A stretch of DNA of 64,000 nt from assembly GCF_036785885.1 (NCBI RefSeq), contig NC_092322.1, positions 13,786,466-13,850,465 of the forward strand. The letters are read 5' to 3'. The stretch comes from Coffea arabica. Its lineage: Eukaryota > Streptophyta > Magnoliopsida > Gentianales > Rubiaceae. Below are positions 1 to 12,004 of the stretch, piece after piece. The position numbers and the translations under genes are program-made. Below the pieces are notes generated by a model. It had not been told where the DNA came from. It saw nothing but the letters and a program-made list of their open reading frames with translations, and did no database searches. Position 1 is the stretch's first letter. Each line of letters starts with the position of its first letter.

Positions 1-467
1 AAGATTGCAACAACATGAACAAAAAAGTATTTGATGATCTCATTGCTTTAAAGGGGTTTGTTGTTTGAAAGATTCATGTAGCAATTAAGCATGATTGGAA
101 ATTCATGGTCATGGCTTAATCCTAGGAATTATAAGTAGTATCATTAGGTCTGACTAAATGGTTGATTCCTGATCTATGAAAATAAACTAAAATAAGGTAG
201 AATAAATACCCTTAGTATTTTATGCACTAAAAAGTGATCCCATGATGGAATTATGCGTAATGCTTCATTTTATTATTTGGATGGAATTGTGAATGCCGGA
301 AAGCGTAAGAAATATAGCCCACCTTAAGTCTTTCAAAATATGCATGCTTAAAGTTATTGACAGATACTACTATGTGCTTGACAATTCTAATACAGCTGCG
401 TTGAAAAAAAAAAATTTTAATTTAAGACTTTTGAATAATAGGCCTTTTAGTTATTTGTTGTGCTACC

Positions 468-719
468 CGGATCAAGGCTTCTGGTGACAGCGCAATACAG
501 TGTGGAGAATAGTATAACAGATATAGATGCTAACATAGCAAATCTAGATACTGATATAAAACACAATAAATTTTTGATACCTCCAATTTTAAGGTATCAA
601 AAAATTTGTTGTGTTTTGTATTAATATCTACATTCGTTATGTTAATATCTACGCTGATTGTATTAGTGTCTACATTGTACCGTATCGTCATCAATGATGG
701 CGACAGCATCCCTGATCCC
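468..719. mobile_element. Small foldback MITE with TSD TGCTACC
   Basis: A 252-bp insertion in a WAT1 intron. Its ends are imperfect inverted repeats (CGGATCAAGG at the left, CCTGATCCC at the right), and TGCTACC is repeated directly at 461-467 and 720-726. The centre is a long hairpin: the arm ending in TTTTTGATACC near 588 pairs with GGTATCAAAAAA near 592-604 and beyond, over more than 50 bp with a few mismatches. There is no coding capacity. The 7-8 bp duplication suggests a hAT-like origin, but the superfamily is not certain. Confidence 0.6.
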
Positions 720-2106
720 TGCTACCTCTAGTGTTCTTGCCAAACTTTTGCCTAAAGGCAGCGAACAGGCTAAGGATTTTGCAATCACAAAACTTTTCAG
801 GCTAGTCTGTGGCTTATCAGAACTGATAAATGGGATAGGTAAATATTAGAATTTTTTTTATGAAAAATCTTTCCACATCTTGATTCTGAAGGATGCTAAT
901 GTTTTACCCTGTGCCTTAAATTTTGTAAATGCATAGCATGGTCAGCCATGTGAAATAGAAACTTGAACATTGGGAAAAAGAAAAATCACAGTACTTTCTT
1001 TATTGACAATTCAACTTCTCACTGTGGTTTCTTCTTTTCACTTCAGGCCCACAAATGTAATCCTACTTTAGAAAGATAAGACATATAGCATGATTTAAGA
1101 CATGAGAAATTTATGAAAAAGATGCTTCCCAAACCGAATTCAATTGGAGAGGACAATCGCCAAATAACCAAAAAATTAAGTACAAAAAGTTAAATAGCAT
1201 ATTCCTGCATGGACAATCTCCATTATCTTCTCCATTAATTGCCCCCTGAAAAAATAAAAGTGGAAAGTTATATAGCATATTCCTGCATGTTTATATTTAA
1301 TGATTAAACCCCACAAATTCAACAGTTGGTACCCTTGATCCTTTTGACAATTTTTAAATCTTTTTTTCCCTCAAGATGCTGAGGTACTATGTTTGAGTAC
1401 ATAACAAATTTACCCTCATGTGTTTTTTTTTTTTTTGAAAATTGGAGTGACCAAATAACTATCAGATACAAGTAAAAATTACTGAAATTTTGAAATAGAA
1501 GGCACTATTTTCATAAGCACATCCATCTAGATATTTCTACTTTCTTTTCGCTCTACCTTTCTTTATTTTCTTTCATCTCTGATGTGAAATAAATTACTCA
1601 ACCTCCTTTTACATGGAAAAAGCGAAGTGGAATTCATTATAGGTATTCAGTTCAAAAAGTATTTCACTCAATCAAATCAAAGTAGGGCACGAGTTGGATA
1701 GAGATACCAGAAATATCATCCTTTTGAAATTATCGCCTAACATTGATTTCGGTAACTAACGAATCAATGAAATTGTGTTCAATAATTTATAGTAGGCCCT
1801 TGACATGATATTCATGCGGACTGTCAAATTCAGAACTACTTAATCATGCTAATCAAATTGAGGGAGGGTCCTAATCTTATTCAAAACATATGTCATATGC
1901 TTATCTATTTAACGTGTAGAGGTTCGCACCATAGAAACAATTCCCTCCATTCATATAGGTGTTCATATAGTGGGATGAACGCAAACATAAAGTTAAGATT
2001 CCTGGTGCTTAGCCCTAAATTCAATACACTAGATAAATCTCTGATGTGAAATAATTTGGTTTCAAATAGAATATGGATTACAGTTCATAGTTTTAAACTC
2101 GTGCAG
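720..2106 (+). other. WAT1 intron 2 remainder, no gene seen
   Basis: AT-rich DNA between the MITE and the first visible WAT1 exon. It ends in the acceptor GTGCAG at 2106. Most of it has no counterpart in the second WAT1 copy, so it probably contains further decayed insertions. I see no coding exon that I can defend. Confidence 0.5.
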
Positions 2107-3697
2107 AATGGAAAGCGTAAAGCTGAAGACTATTCCTGGAATTGTTAAAGTTGCTGGAATAGCAATTTGCTTAGGAGGAGCAGCAACCATTGCCTTCTTT
2201 AAGGGCCCTTACTTGAGATTATTGGTCCACCATCACTTGTTCAATAGCCACAGCCAGGAAAACCAGGAACAAGTCCCTTCTAGCACCACCTGGATAAAGG
2301 GCGTATTTCTGATGGTTCTTTCCAATGTATTTTGGAGCATGTGGCTTGTATTTCAGGTAAAAAGTAATATCCCTCATAAATCATTCACCCTTTAATGTTT
2401 TCAATGATTCTTACTTCGCATAATTAATGTTAATTTTAGACATTTTGTACTCTAAAATAACCAATTACGGTCGTCACATAACACCGGTCCTTGGAAATCG
2501 TTATGAATCCTTGAAAATCTAACTCCATGAAAGACCATGTATATAGAAGGGGAAATGCTTTAGCATCATCAAGATTAGCAGGAGTATGGTCCAATTATTC
2601 AGCACTCATAGACAGAAAAGTTCGCAGAATGTCATATGCACATTCATTGTTTATTTATTGCGAGATTGCAGCCGGTATGGATGTATATATCATGTCATAT
2701 CTTTGATTGGAAACAGGGCCTAATTCTGAAAAGCTACCCTTCAAAGCTTCTCTGCACAGCCCTTCAATGCTTCCTCAGCACCATTCAGTCATTCATTATC
2801 GCTATCGCTTTGGTAAGAGATCCAAATGAATGGAAGCTTGGATGGAATGTCAGACTGATATCCGTTGCATACTGTGTAAGCCTCAACAATTAGAAATGTT
2901 TGGATCTTTTTTTTTTTACACAATCAGTATAAAAAGTTCTTTATATGAGTTGATTTAGATACACGACAGATAATCTTTATTCAATCTTGAAACTCTCTTT
3001 CGTTACATGTGTTACACATCTAAAACGTGCCCAAATAAGCACATATTCATACTGTCAATATAAAAAAAATTTAACACAAAATATATTAGATGATTATAAG
3101 TTTAATTAACAAGAACATGTGAACAGGGAATTGTGGTTACTGGGGTAACCTTTTACTTACAAGCTTGGGTGATTGAGAAGAAAGGGCCAGTATTTCTGGC
3201 CGTTACAACTCCACTGGTGCTGGTATTTACAATTTGTTCCTCAGCAGTCCTCCTGGGGGAGATTATCAGCTTAGGAAGGTATTTTACTTGAACTGCTCTG
3301 GTTTTTAATATGAATTTAAATTTCTTAGTTTTTTTTTTCTTATGAAATTCAATGGTCACATTTCTCTGAATTTGATGAAATTCCTGTGGCTGAGGGATGA
3401 ATGTCTAAATATTTCAGGATCGTATTTTTGCATATTCCAGCAAAATGATGACCTCTTGCTAATCATTTTTATTAACTTGCAAGTAAAATATACATTTTTT
3501 CCAGTGTTCTTGGAGGATTATTGCTGGTTCTTGGGCTTTACTGTGTGCTATGGGGAAAGACTAAGGAGCAAAGGAAGGAAAATGAGACTTGGGCTTCAGA
3601 TTCCACACAAAAACCATACACTGCAGCAAAGGATGAAAGACCACAGGGAACCACTCCCAATCAATTGTATGCTGAGAATCCTTGCTCATGGGTTTGA
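2107..3697 (+). CDS. WAT1-related protein (EamA/MtN21-like transporter), 3' exons
   Basis: Four exons join in frame: 2107-2356, 2717-2875, 3127-3278 and 3505-3697. All introns are GT/AG and the stop is TGA at 3695-3697. They give about 250 residues, the C-terminal two thirds of a WAT1-related protein of the drug/metabolite transporter superfamily (usual length 360-400), which moves small solutes or auxin-like compounds across the plasma membrane or tonoplast. Six hydrophobic segments are visible, for example IVKVAGIAICLGGAATIAFF, LSNVFWSMWLVFQ, FLAVTTPLVLVFTICSS and VLGGLLLVLGLYCVLWG. The motif WVIEKKGPVFLAVTTPL and the polar C-terminal tail fit the second EamA domain. The first visible base completes an Arg codon split after phase 2. 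Exons 1-2, with the first EamA half, lie left of the window. No break is visible. The substrate cannot be told from the sequence. Confidence 0.88.
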
Positions 3698-5186
3698 TTG
3701 CAGTTTGCAAGGCCAATCATAGTACGAATTGGTTATGGCTGAGAAGACAAGTCAACTTACTCCAGAGCAAGTTCTTGACAAAGAAATATAAAAATTTTTC
3801 CAGAGGATATTCTTGCTTTATAGGAGATTAATTATTTGTATACCTCGAACAATTATTTTGAAGGGTTATTAGCCTGGTGTTGAATAATGACCAAAAGTTC
3901 CATCTTTTATCTCTCTTGAATTAAGGAGCCTTATGCCTTAAAGAGGTCCGTAAAAGCATGGTACGGACAGTGTGGGGCCACTCGGAACCACCGCGTCCCC
4001 TTGTCAAAGCTTTTACCGAGACAGAGTAGGGGATGGATGAAAGAAAAGTCCGCAAATTAAGGATCGGATGACTTCTCTCCTCTTTGCTGGCATACAAATA
4101 TTTTGGTCCTTCAAAGGGAACACAATTTCAAGAAATTTTTTAGAATCTAATAAGTTCTTTTCAACTATTAGGCCAAGTCAAGAAAGAACTAGTGTTTTTT
4201 TTTTTTTCAACAAACGAAGAAAGAACTAGTGTTTGAATAGCAAGTTATTTGGGCATAATTTTTTTGGTTGCATTATGAACATGTGTCCCAATTATCTTAT
4301 TCGTTTTTGCCAGTCATTTTTTTTTTAATCTCCCTTTTCCTTCTCACTTCTTAAATCACACACTTCTCCTGCTGAAAAAAATGAAAAATAAAAAAAGGCT
4401 TACTTTTTATCTCGTATACACAAAAATTCTATAATATTATTCTAAACAAATTCTTCCAAATAGATACATCATTGGGATGAGTAATGATGGATTTATTATG
4501 AGATGAGAGAAATCTAAAGTACTAAAGAGAAACCAACGATCAAAATAAATTAAATGTTTCCCACATTATACAACTTCAACAAATCAATGAAGAGTACTCA
4601 GGCGAGAGAGATAATATTAAAAGATTGGATCAGGATATCTAATCTCTACTCTCTGGAGATAAAATTGAAATAAATGATTGGTTAACAGCTGTTGAAGGAT
4701 ATCATTCATGTTCATCATGGTAGTCATTCTTTCCGAACAGGCATATACATAACACAAAAAAGTATTCTTGATGAAATACGAGAGAGAAAAATTAACTAGC
4801 AGTCTTTTTTATCTCCTTTATGTGAAAGAAACATCAACCAGTAAAGGAAATCAGACAACTCAGACATACGGCCGAAATGAAGGAAAATCAAAGGTGCAAG
4901 TAATGTTAATCAACTTCTTATATAACCTGGGATAAATCTTTTATAAATTATATCAGTGTTAAATTCTTCATGTAAGTTGTCTTTGTCACATTTACTGATG
5001 CTCTCAAACGTATAAACCAAGAAAACTTTTGCATAAGAAAAATCTAACAATATAAGTAAATCAAGCCAACATTATTAAAAAAAAAAAAGGTAAATCAAGT
5101 CAAAAACTTAAATACTTCCATCAGAAATATAATTCAGCCTGCATTTTCTTCTTCCTTTAGTATTATCTCCTTCATTTCTGGACGAT
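3698..5186. other. Intergenic DNA between convergent WAT1 and B3 genes
   Basis: AT-rich sequence with poly-A and poly-T runs, holding the 3' flanks of both genes. No exon or intact transposon is visible. A direct copy of GAAAGAACTAGTGTTTG (about 4180 and 4217) flanks a poly-T run, which looks like a small insertion scar. Confidence 0.5.
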
Positions 5187-5990
5187 TTACTGGACTTTTT
5201 TTTCCCTTTTTCCCTGTCTCGATTTTGTCCTACTTTTCCTGAGTAAATCATCAGTAGGTAATCTTCGTGAAGTAATAGCAAAACCAAGTTTGTCCTTTAC
5301 GCTATACCTAAATATCCATACGGTTATCCAATCTGTATTTTCACGCAAACCAATAGGATAATTCTTGACAAAATCATTCCACTTTTCAGTTAGAACATGA
5401 GCATTTTTCCAGCACTTGAACTTCATTGCGTATTCTTTGCCATCCGAGTCATATACAGTCACAGATATCCCCTCAAGAAGATTGTCTTCAGGATTCAGCA
5501 TCGGAATCAAGGCAGATTTTACATAATCTGTGCACAATTTTAGTCTGTTTTGACTCTTCTTCAGGTCAGTTTTTGTCAATTGCTTCTCAAAAGGCTTGCT
5601 ACATTTTCCAATTAATCCCTCCAGGCACTTGACTGGTGGCAATTCAGGGAGGATAATACCATCTGCTCCCGTTCCAATTTCAGGCCATTTAAAACCTTTA
5701 CTGCAATTTTGCAAGGCATTATCTCTACATGGAGGCTCTGATGATCGGGCATTATCATGATTTCTTATACAAATTCTGGACACGCTGTTACGAGCCCAAT
5801 TGGTTTTATAATTTTCTAAGATCTCCTTCTTCATGTTATACAAATCTTTACCTGTTTGACAATCTAACTTTTGAATCTTAAAAGAGCTAAGGCACAATGC
5901 TGCTTCACCATCTATCTTTTGTGCTTCAAAGTCAATCTCATAAGGGATAACTGTTGATTTGCTTGCTCGTGAATTTCTACTTCTCACCAT
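5187..5990 (-). CDS. Putative B3 domain protein (DUF313/At2g31720-like)
   Basis: An uninterrupted 267-residue frame. I read residues of about 136-240 as a B3-type DNA-binding fold of the small DUF313 class: RLKLCTDYVKSALIPML, then NLLEGISVTVYDSDGKEY, MKFKCWKNAHVLTEKWNDF and NTDWITVWIFRYS. In this class the pattern 'GI.VTVYD..G.E..MKFK.W....VLT..W..F' recurs. The N-terminal 130 residues contain ALQNCSKGFKWPEIGTGADG, which is not a named domain. The C-terminus is strongly basic (RKSRTKSRQGKREKK), a plausible nuclear localisation signal. The protein is expected to be a nuclear DNA-binding factor with an unknown target. A possible acceptor (CTCTTAG) just upstream suggests a 5' leader intron. The gene converges on the WAT1 gene. 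The assignment rests on motif recall, not on a search. Confidence 0.68.
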   Translation of the reverse strand: MVRSRNSRASKSTVIPYEIDFEAQKIDGEAALCLSSFKIQKLDCQTGKDLYNMKKEILENYKTNWARNSVSRICIRNHDNARSSEPPCRDNALQNCSKGFKWPEIGTGADGIILPELPPVKCLEGLIGKCSKPFEKQLTKTDLKKSQNRLKLCTDYVKSALIPMLNPEDNLLEGISVTVYDSDGKEYAMKFKCWKNAHVLTEKWNDFVKNYPIGLRENTDWITVWIFRYSVKDKLGFAITSRRLPTDDLLRKSRTKSRQGKREKKVQ

Positions 5991-8008
5991 GATTGCTTGG
6001 ATTTATAAATCCTGGATTGTCAAGCTGTGGCTGATTCCTAAGAGAAAATTAAAAAAAAGACACACTATGTTGCAAGGGAAAAAATTTCCTGTTCAAAAAG
6101 AATGCCAATTAAGAAGGAAGTTAGTGTAGTACTCTTGCCAATATTTATTCTTGAGTTTTTTGAGATGGCTTAGGCTGTGTAATCCTACAATTGCATCAGT
6201 TTTTGGATAAAAATAAAACAAATTCCATATGCTTAACGGCTTATGGTTTAACTTACACACACACACCAAGTAATAATGAATTTGGGGAAGGAAACGCAGC
6301 CCAGAACTCAAAAGAAAGATGGAACAATGGACTGAAGAATTGAAGTTTTATGCTTCCAATTTGGCCATGGAACTATTTGGTACTGTTGTAACTATTGAAA
6401 ATAATTCGCATATGCTCTTATGTACTATTATCATTGTATAAATGTATTAAAAACTAAAATTTTAGTGAAACATTATGGTTTTTTCTCAATAATTGATCTA
6501 TGCAGTGGGAATCCTAACTTATAAGAATAAACAGTAAATAGATTATAAAATCTGATCAGTTATACTGAGCAAAAGTAACATGAACCCTCAATCAGAGACA
6601 AAATAAAAGCAAGAACAGAATTAAGGAAAAATTATAACAAAAGAAGAAGAAGAAAAGAATGGAGGCATTACCTTTCTTTTTTCCGTGGAGATATTTTTTG
6701 TTCGCTTTTTCCGTTTTCAACTTTTTTGTCAAGTCTGCCAATTCGGGAGGTCTGGGGATTATATGTAGAACAATATTTTTTTTCCTTGAAATATCTCTTA
6801 GATAATCCCATCTAATTTAATTTCTTCTTTCTTTTACACGGATGATGATCAAAACCCAACAAACGATTCTGATCTTGAGTTGTTGAAATAAGTAGACTCC
6901 TTTATTTGCTCGATTTTTTCTCACAAAAGTCCTATATGGAGTTCAATTAGTATTCAACTTGAACAAGTCTTCACTTTCTTGAAAAAGGGTAGACTTCTTA
7001 TATTTTCTCACCCAAGCATTAGAGTCACAGTTGTTTTCTAACAAAGTCCCAAATACAGAACGAGATTCTAGATTTAAAACTGGATAATTTTGTATTTGTT
7101 ATGACACAAAAAAAAATATTCCTGTAAGAGCAAGTGTAGCTAATTGTTGTATACAGTTGGATCTGACAGTGAAACCCAAGCAATCTAACCAAGACTTTCA
7201 TTCACTTGCCACCACAAATCAAATGAAAATTATCCAAACTATAAGGGAATTATATATAACTTTTGAAATTACAAAGAGATTATGTAAAAAAAAAAAAAAA
7301 ACACTAAATCACAGAGGAATAAAGTATAATTTACCCAAAAGTTTGTTAGTGATATCCATATTGCTGGTGAGCAATAGAAGTTTGATTACAAGTTAATTAA
7401 AACTTAGCAATACGATCCCAGGCATCTGGTGCTACCTAGTTATTGTCTATATCATTTGTTAATTCAGCGGACAACTATGTTTAGGTTTAGTCATTTAGGC
7501 CTGTTTTATCGGCCATCCGCAAGGGATTTTCTTCTCTGTCTTCCACCTCTCCTTGCTGGCGTTTGGCAACCTTATCTTCCTTCAGGTAGACCAAGAGAAC
7601 AGGGATTGATGCAGGCCATAATATAGTTCTGGTTTTTGTTTTCACAACATTTGGTATATCCCTAAATAAGTTACTATTCCTATATATTAAGCAGCTGTTA
7701 TATGTGAATAAAATTTAAGTGTATGACAAAGTTAAAAAAATGTATACGAAATCATTTAAGAATATTTCAACTCAACATAAAAGGATAACTAAATTCCTAG
7801 TGACAAGCTGAACTTGTCACGTTCCAAACATAAATTTCCTCGACTTAATTTGACCTCTCCACTTCTGTATAAACCTCTCATTTCACCTACAATTGGAACA
7901 TGATTCATCAAAAGGTCATAGCAAAAGAATTGAGTGAAAAATCAACAGAAGAAGAAATCAATCATTGATTTCAACTCTCAAAGTCATCATACTATAAGCC
8001 CTTAAATA
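5991..8008. other. Upstream DNA of B3 gene and duplication junction
   Basis: No gene seen. The part up to about 7090 matches the upstream DNA of the second B3 copy at about 19690-20090. At about 7225-7365 there is a fragment resembling the end of the TIR elements near 57.7-58.2 kb (AGGAATAAAGTATAATTT). The rest, up to the second WAT1 start, is AT-rich upstream sequence. Confidence 0.45.
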
Positions 8009-8648
8009 ATGGAAGGCAAGAAACCTTATTTAGCTGTTGTGATCATACACATATTGTACACTGGCATGTTCTCGCTTTCCAAGGATGCATTAAATGGTGG
8101 TATGAGTACATGTGTTCGTCTTCTACAGACATGCTGCCGCAACAATCTTCTTAGCTCCCATAACTTTCTTCCTCGAATGGTTTGATTTTCACCATCTTTA
8201 TAAATTAGCCATTCCTTTTTTTTTTTTTTTTTGAATTCTAAAGAATTTTGATATAATCTTCCCAACCTTCCTGCATATTTTTTGCATTGATGAACTTGTA
8301 GGAAAACTGCACCATCACTATCATTAATGACATTTATCAAGATTTTTATGCCCTTCCTATTCGGGTAAGTTCAATTTTGTGAAGGACTTTTGATTCTTCA
8401 ATTTTGTGGCTAGAGTTGAGATCTTAAAAATTAGAAGTTCTAGGTTCAAATTCTCTATCTCCTCCACACTTCTTAAACTCCATCCCTCCCCTGCTTTTGG
8501 GGGGAGGGGGGAGGGGAGGAATGTCAATGCTCTGGCTCTTAAATACACATCTGCATCACTGGCTGCTGTAGCTACAAATACACTTCCAGTTATTACTTTT
8601 TTCCTTGCGCTTCTATTCAGGTAAAAGATTACACTAACATTAAAAAAA

Positions 8649-9666
8649 GGGTTATTATCACTTTACCCCCTTATCGTTTGATGCCACTATCAATTTCCCC
8701 CTTAACGTTATTTTTAGCCACTTTACTCCCAAGACTAACGATCAAACTTAACGGAATTTGTTAATTAAAGTCAAAAGACATGTTTAACTCTTAAAATTAT
8801 TATCACTTTACCACCATAAACTATAGTCTCATTATCAATTTACCCCCTAGAGTTATTTTTTAAGCAATTTATCCTACCATCAAACCAACTTAGTAAGTTA
8901 AAAAACTTTAGAAGCCAATACCCTCTTCTTTGCATAATAAAAATAATATAAAATTTAGAGTGGCTCTTCCTCTTCTTAGTATCAAGAAAAAAAGTCAAAG
9001 AATTAATTTCTTTCTTCTAGGCAATCTTATTAATATTGAAAAAAAATAGAAAGATGGAGAGAGGGAGGGGAGAGGGAGAGAGAGAGCTCAATTCTTTTTT
9101 TAAAAATTACAAATAAGAAAGAATTGAATGCTTTTATTATTTAAAATTATTTCACTTTTCTATTTACTACCAAATTTCAATCCTAATCTCGATAATCTTA
9201 AAGTAATACGATAATGTTAGACTTTTCTTTATTTTCTTTCTTTGCAAAATTTAATTTTCTGTCTCCTTCTTTCCTATCTCTTTTTCTTTTTCGAGTATTA
9301 ATAAGTGTAAAAAAAAGAAATTTGAGAAAACCTCTCTTAAAGTGAAAAAAAGAAAGAATAATCATTCCAACTTTTTTATTTTTAATTATGTATAAAAAGG
9401 ATAAATATATTTTAAAATTTTTGACCATACTAGTTAGATTAACGATGAGGTAAAATGTCCAAAAAATAATGTTAGGAACTAAAGTGTTAAACGAATAAAG
9501 TGATAATAACAATGTAGTAATGCTATAAAATAAAAGGGTATTTTTGTCAAAAATTTCTTAACATGTTGAGTTCAATTACTTATGGAGGTAAAGTGATTAA
9601 AAGATAATGTTAGGGGATAAACCGACAGTAGTGATATAGTTTAAGGGGGTAAAGTGATAATAACCC
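8649..9666. mobile_element. TIR element, Mutator-like non-autonomous
   Basis: The termini are long inverted repeats: GGGTTATTATCACTTTACCC at the left and its complement at the right end. Similarity continues for about 90 bp at each end with mismatches. The flanks are TTAAAAAAA at the left and TTAAAAAAG at the right, a near-perfect 9-bp direct repeat as expected for Mutator-type insertion. The interior is AT-rich with a GA-rich stretch near 9055-9090 and no transposase frame. It lies in intron 2 of the WAT1 pseudogene. Confidence 0.75.
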
Positions 9667-9781
9667 TTAAAAAAGAGTATTTTTGAAAGATTTACATAGT
9701 AATTAAACAGGATTGGAAATTCATACCCTTAAACATTTATGGAATTGCATAATCTTTTGGATTGTAATGTACCATCTTGTG

Positions 9782-10609
9782 TAGGGATGGCAATGGGGGC
9801 GGGTGCCCGCGGGTGCCCGCCCCGCGGGGGGCTCTCGGGGCGGGGGTTGGGGCGGGGGGTGGGGCGGGGGCGGGGGGGAATTTTTCCCCCCCGCTTAGAA
9901 ACGGGGCGGGGGGCGGGGGAGTATACCCCCGCCCCATCCCCCGCCCCGCCCCCCGCAAAACAAAAAAAAAATATAAAAAAATATATAATTATATATAACA
10001 TGTAAGTTAATTAGTTCTAAATTTATGATAATGATATTATTAGTTAGATATACTATATAATGTATATTAGTTTATGTAATATAATTGATATAATCAATTA
10101 TATGAATAATTCTACATGTCTACTAATAGAATTTATTAATTAGTTATACTAAATTTACTAATATATTTATACTAAATTTCTAATTACACTTAATAGAATA
10201 ACACTTTTTTCTAAAAAAAAAGCACAAACACAATAATGAATTAGTGATTGCATTTGTACTAAATGTGAAAACTTGACTATTTTAGTTATATTTATTTCAT
10301 CATATTGGATTGTATTCAAATAACTTTTGTTTGATTGTTTTTATGAGTTTCAATTGTAAAATTACAATGAATAATAATTTGATGATGTGTTGATATTTTA
10401 GTACTTGATTATTTATTAAAATTTAATTATAATAAAATTATATAATAAAATTTTATTAACCCCGCGGGGGCACCCGCGGGGGAAGCGGGGCGGGGGCGGG
10501 GGGAGCAGGAGGCGGGGGACGGGGCGGGGGACGGGGGGAACTAATAGGCAACGGGGCGGGGGACGGGGGAGGGGTCCCCCGCCCCAACCCCGCCCCGTTG
10601 CCATCCCTA
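9782..10609. mobile_element. hAT non-autonomous element with GC-rich ends, TSD ATCTTGTG
   Basis: The ends are inverted repeats that start TAGGGATGGCAA and continue into runs of G-rich sequence. ATCTTGTG is duplicated exactly at 9774-9781 and 10610-10617, and 8 bp is the hAT signature. The arms (about 9782-9957 and 10459-10609) are almost pure G/C tracts with GGGGCGGGG repeats, while the middle 500 bp is very AT-rich. No transposase is encoded. The element sits in intron 2 of the WAT1 pseudogene. Confidence 0.92.
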
Positions 10610-12004
10610 ATCTTGTGTCCACTATTGCCCTAAATCCTAAGACATGTTTATGACCCATGACCTGAATTTATTAAACGTGCATGGCAAATTATGTAATTTG
10701 GCTTCACATACAATATGAATTATAGTTTATATTTTTAACTCCGTGCCGACTGAAAAGTGTAAAGCTGCAGACTATCCCTGGAATTGTCAAAGTTGCTGGG
10801 GTAGCTATATGTTTCGGAGGAGCAGCAACTGTTGCCTTCTTTAAGGGCCTTTATTTGAGATTATTGGTCCAACATCACTTGTTCAAAAGCCACAGCCAAG
10901 AAGGCCAGGGTCAAGTCCCTTCTAGCACCACATGAATAAAGGGTGTATTTCTAATGCTTCTATCCAATGTATTTTGGAGCATTTGGCTTATATTTCCGGT
11001 AATAATAAGTAATATCCCTGATAAATTATTTTCCATTTTACACACTTAATGTTTTCAATGATTCCTACTTTGCATAATTAATGTTTATTTTAGACATCTT
11101 GTACTCTAAAATAACCAATTACGGTCGCATTGAACCTCAAACTTCGGTTTGGATAAGTTGCATCATAAAGTTTTCAACTCATTCCAAATTCCCATTGTTC
11201 ATGAGCTATTAATGAATTAATACGAACTATATGCATCAATTATATCATGTCCATACAAAATTGAAGACAGAAATTTTATCATGTCATGTCTTTGATTGGA
11301 AACAGGGCCTAATTCTGAAAAGCTACCCTTCAAAGCTTCTCTGCACGGCCCTTCAATGCTTCCTCAGCACCATTCAGTCATTCATTATCGCTATCGCTTT
11401 GGTAAGAGATCCAAATGAATGGAAGCTTGGATGGAATGTCAGACTAATATCCGTTGCATACTCTGTAAGCCTCAACGAATTAGAAATGTTTGGATCAATT
11501 ATTTTTCATTTTTTTTAACACTATCGGTATAAAAATTTCTTTATATGAGTTGATTTAGATGCCTGACATTTAATTACTATTCAAACTTGAAACTCTCTAT
11601 TTTACATGTGTCGCGCATTTAAATATATTCAAATAAAGACATATTTATACTGTTAAAGTAGAAAAAATTACTCCAAAATATTTAGATGATTATAAGTTTA
11701 ATTAACAAGAACCCGTGAACAGGGAATTGTTGTTGCTGGTGTAACCTTTTACTTACAAGCTTGGGTCATTGAGAAGAAAGGGCCAGTATTTCTGGCCGTT
11801 ACACCTCCACTATTGCTGGTATTTACAATGTGTACTCAGCGTTCCTCTTGTGTTGGTTTTTGGGGGGGGGTGGGGGGATTATCAGCTTAGGAAGGTAGTT
11901 TACTTGAACTGCTTTGATTTGTAATACGAATTTAAATTTTTTTTTTTCTTATGAAATTCATTGTTCATTAGAGTCACATTGCTTTGAATTTGATGAAACG
12001 CTTA

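Larger units (their letters stand above)
1..7090. repeat. Segmental duplication, copy 1 (WAT1 + B3 block)
   Basis: This stretch is paralogous to about 8009-20090. Matching landmarks occur in the same order: intron DNA at 60-108 against 9675-9720, WAT1 exons, the convergent B3 gene, and the B3 upstream DNA (for example GTTGTTTTCTAACAAAGT near 7030 and 20050). The first two WAT1 exons of this copy should lie just left of the window. Both genes in this copy are open, while both in copy 2 are broken. Confidence 0.85.

Noticed and set aside
693..831. Exon-like frame starting MATASLIPATSSVLAKL with a donor-like GTAAAT
   Set aside because: The start lies inside the MITE and the rest has no recognisable domain, partner exon or counterpart in the second WAT1 copy.
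9737..10005. Gly/Pro/Arg-rich open frames on both strands
   Set aside because: They come from the G/C-only arms of the hAT element, occur in several frames and strands at once, and have no domain.
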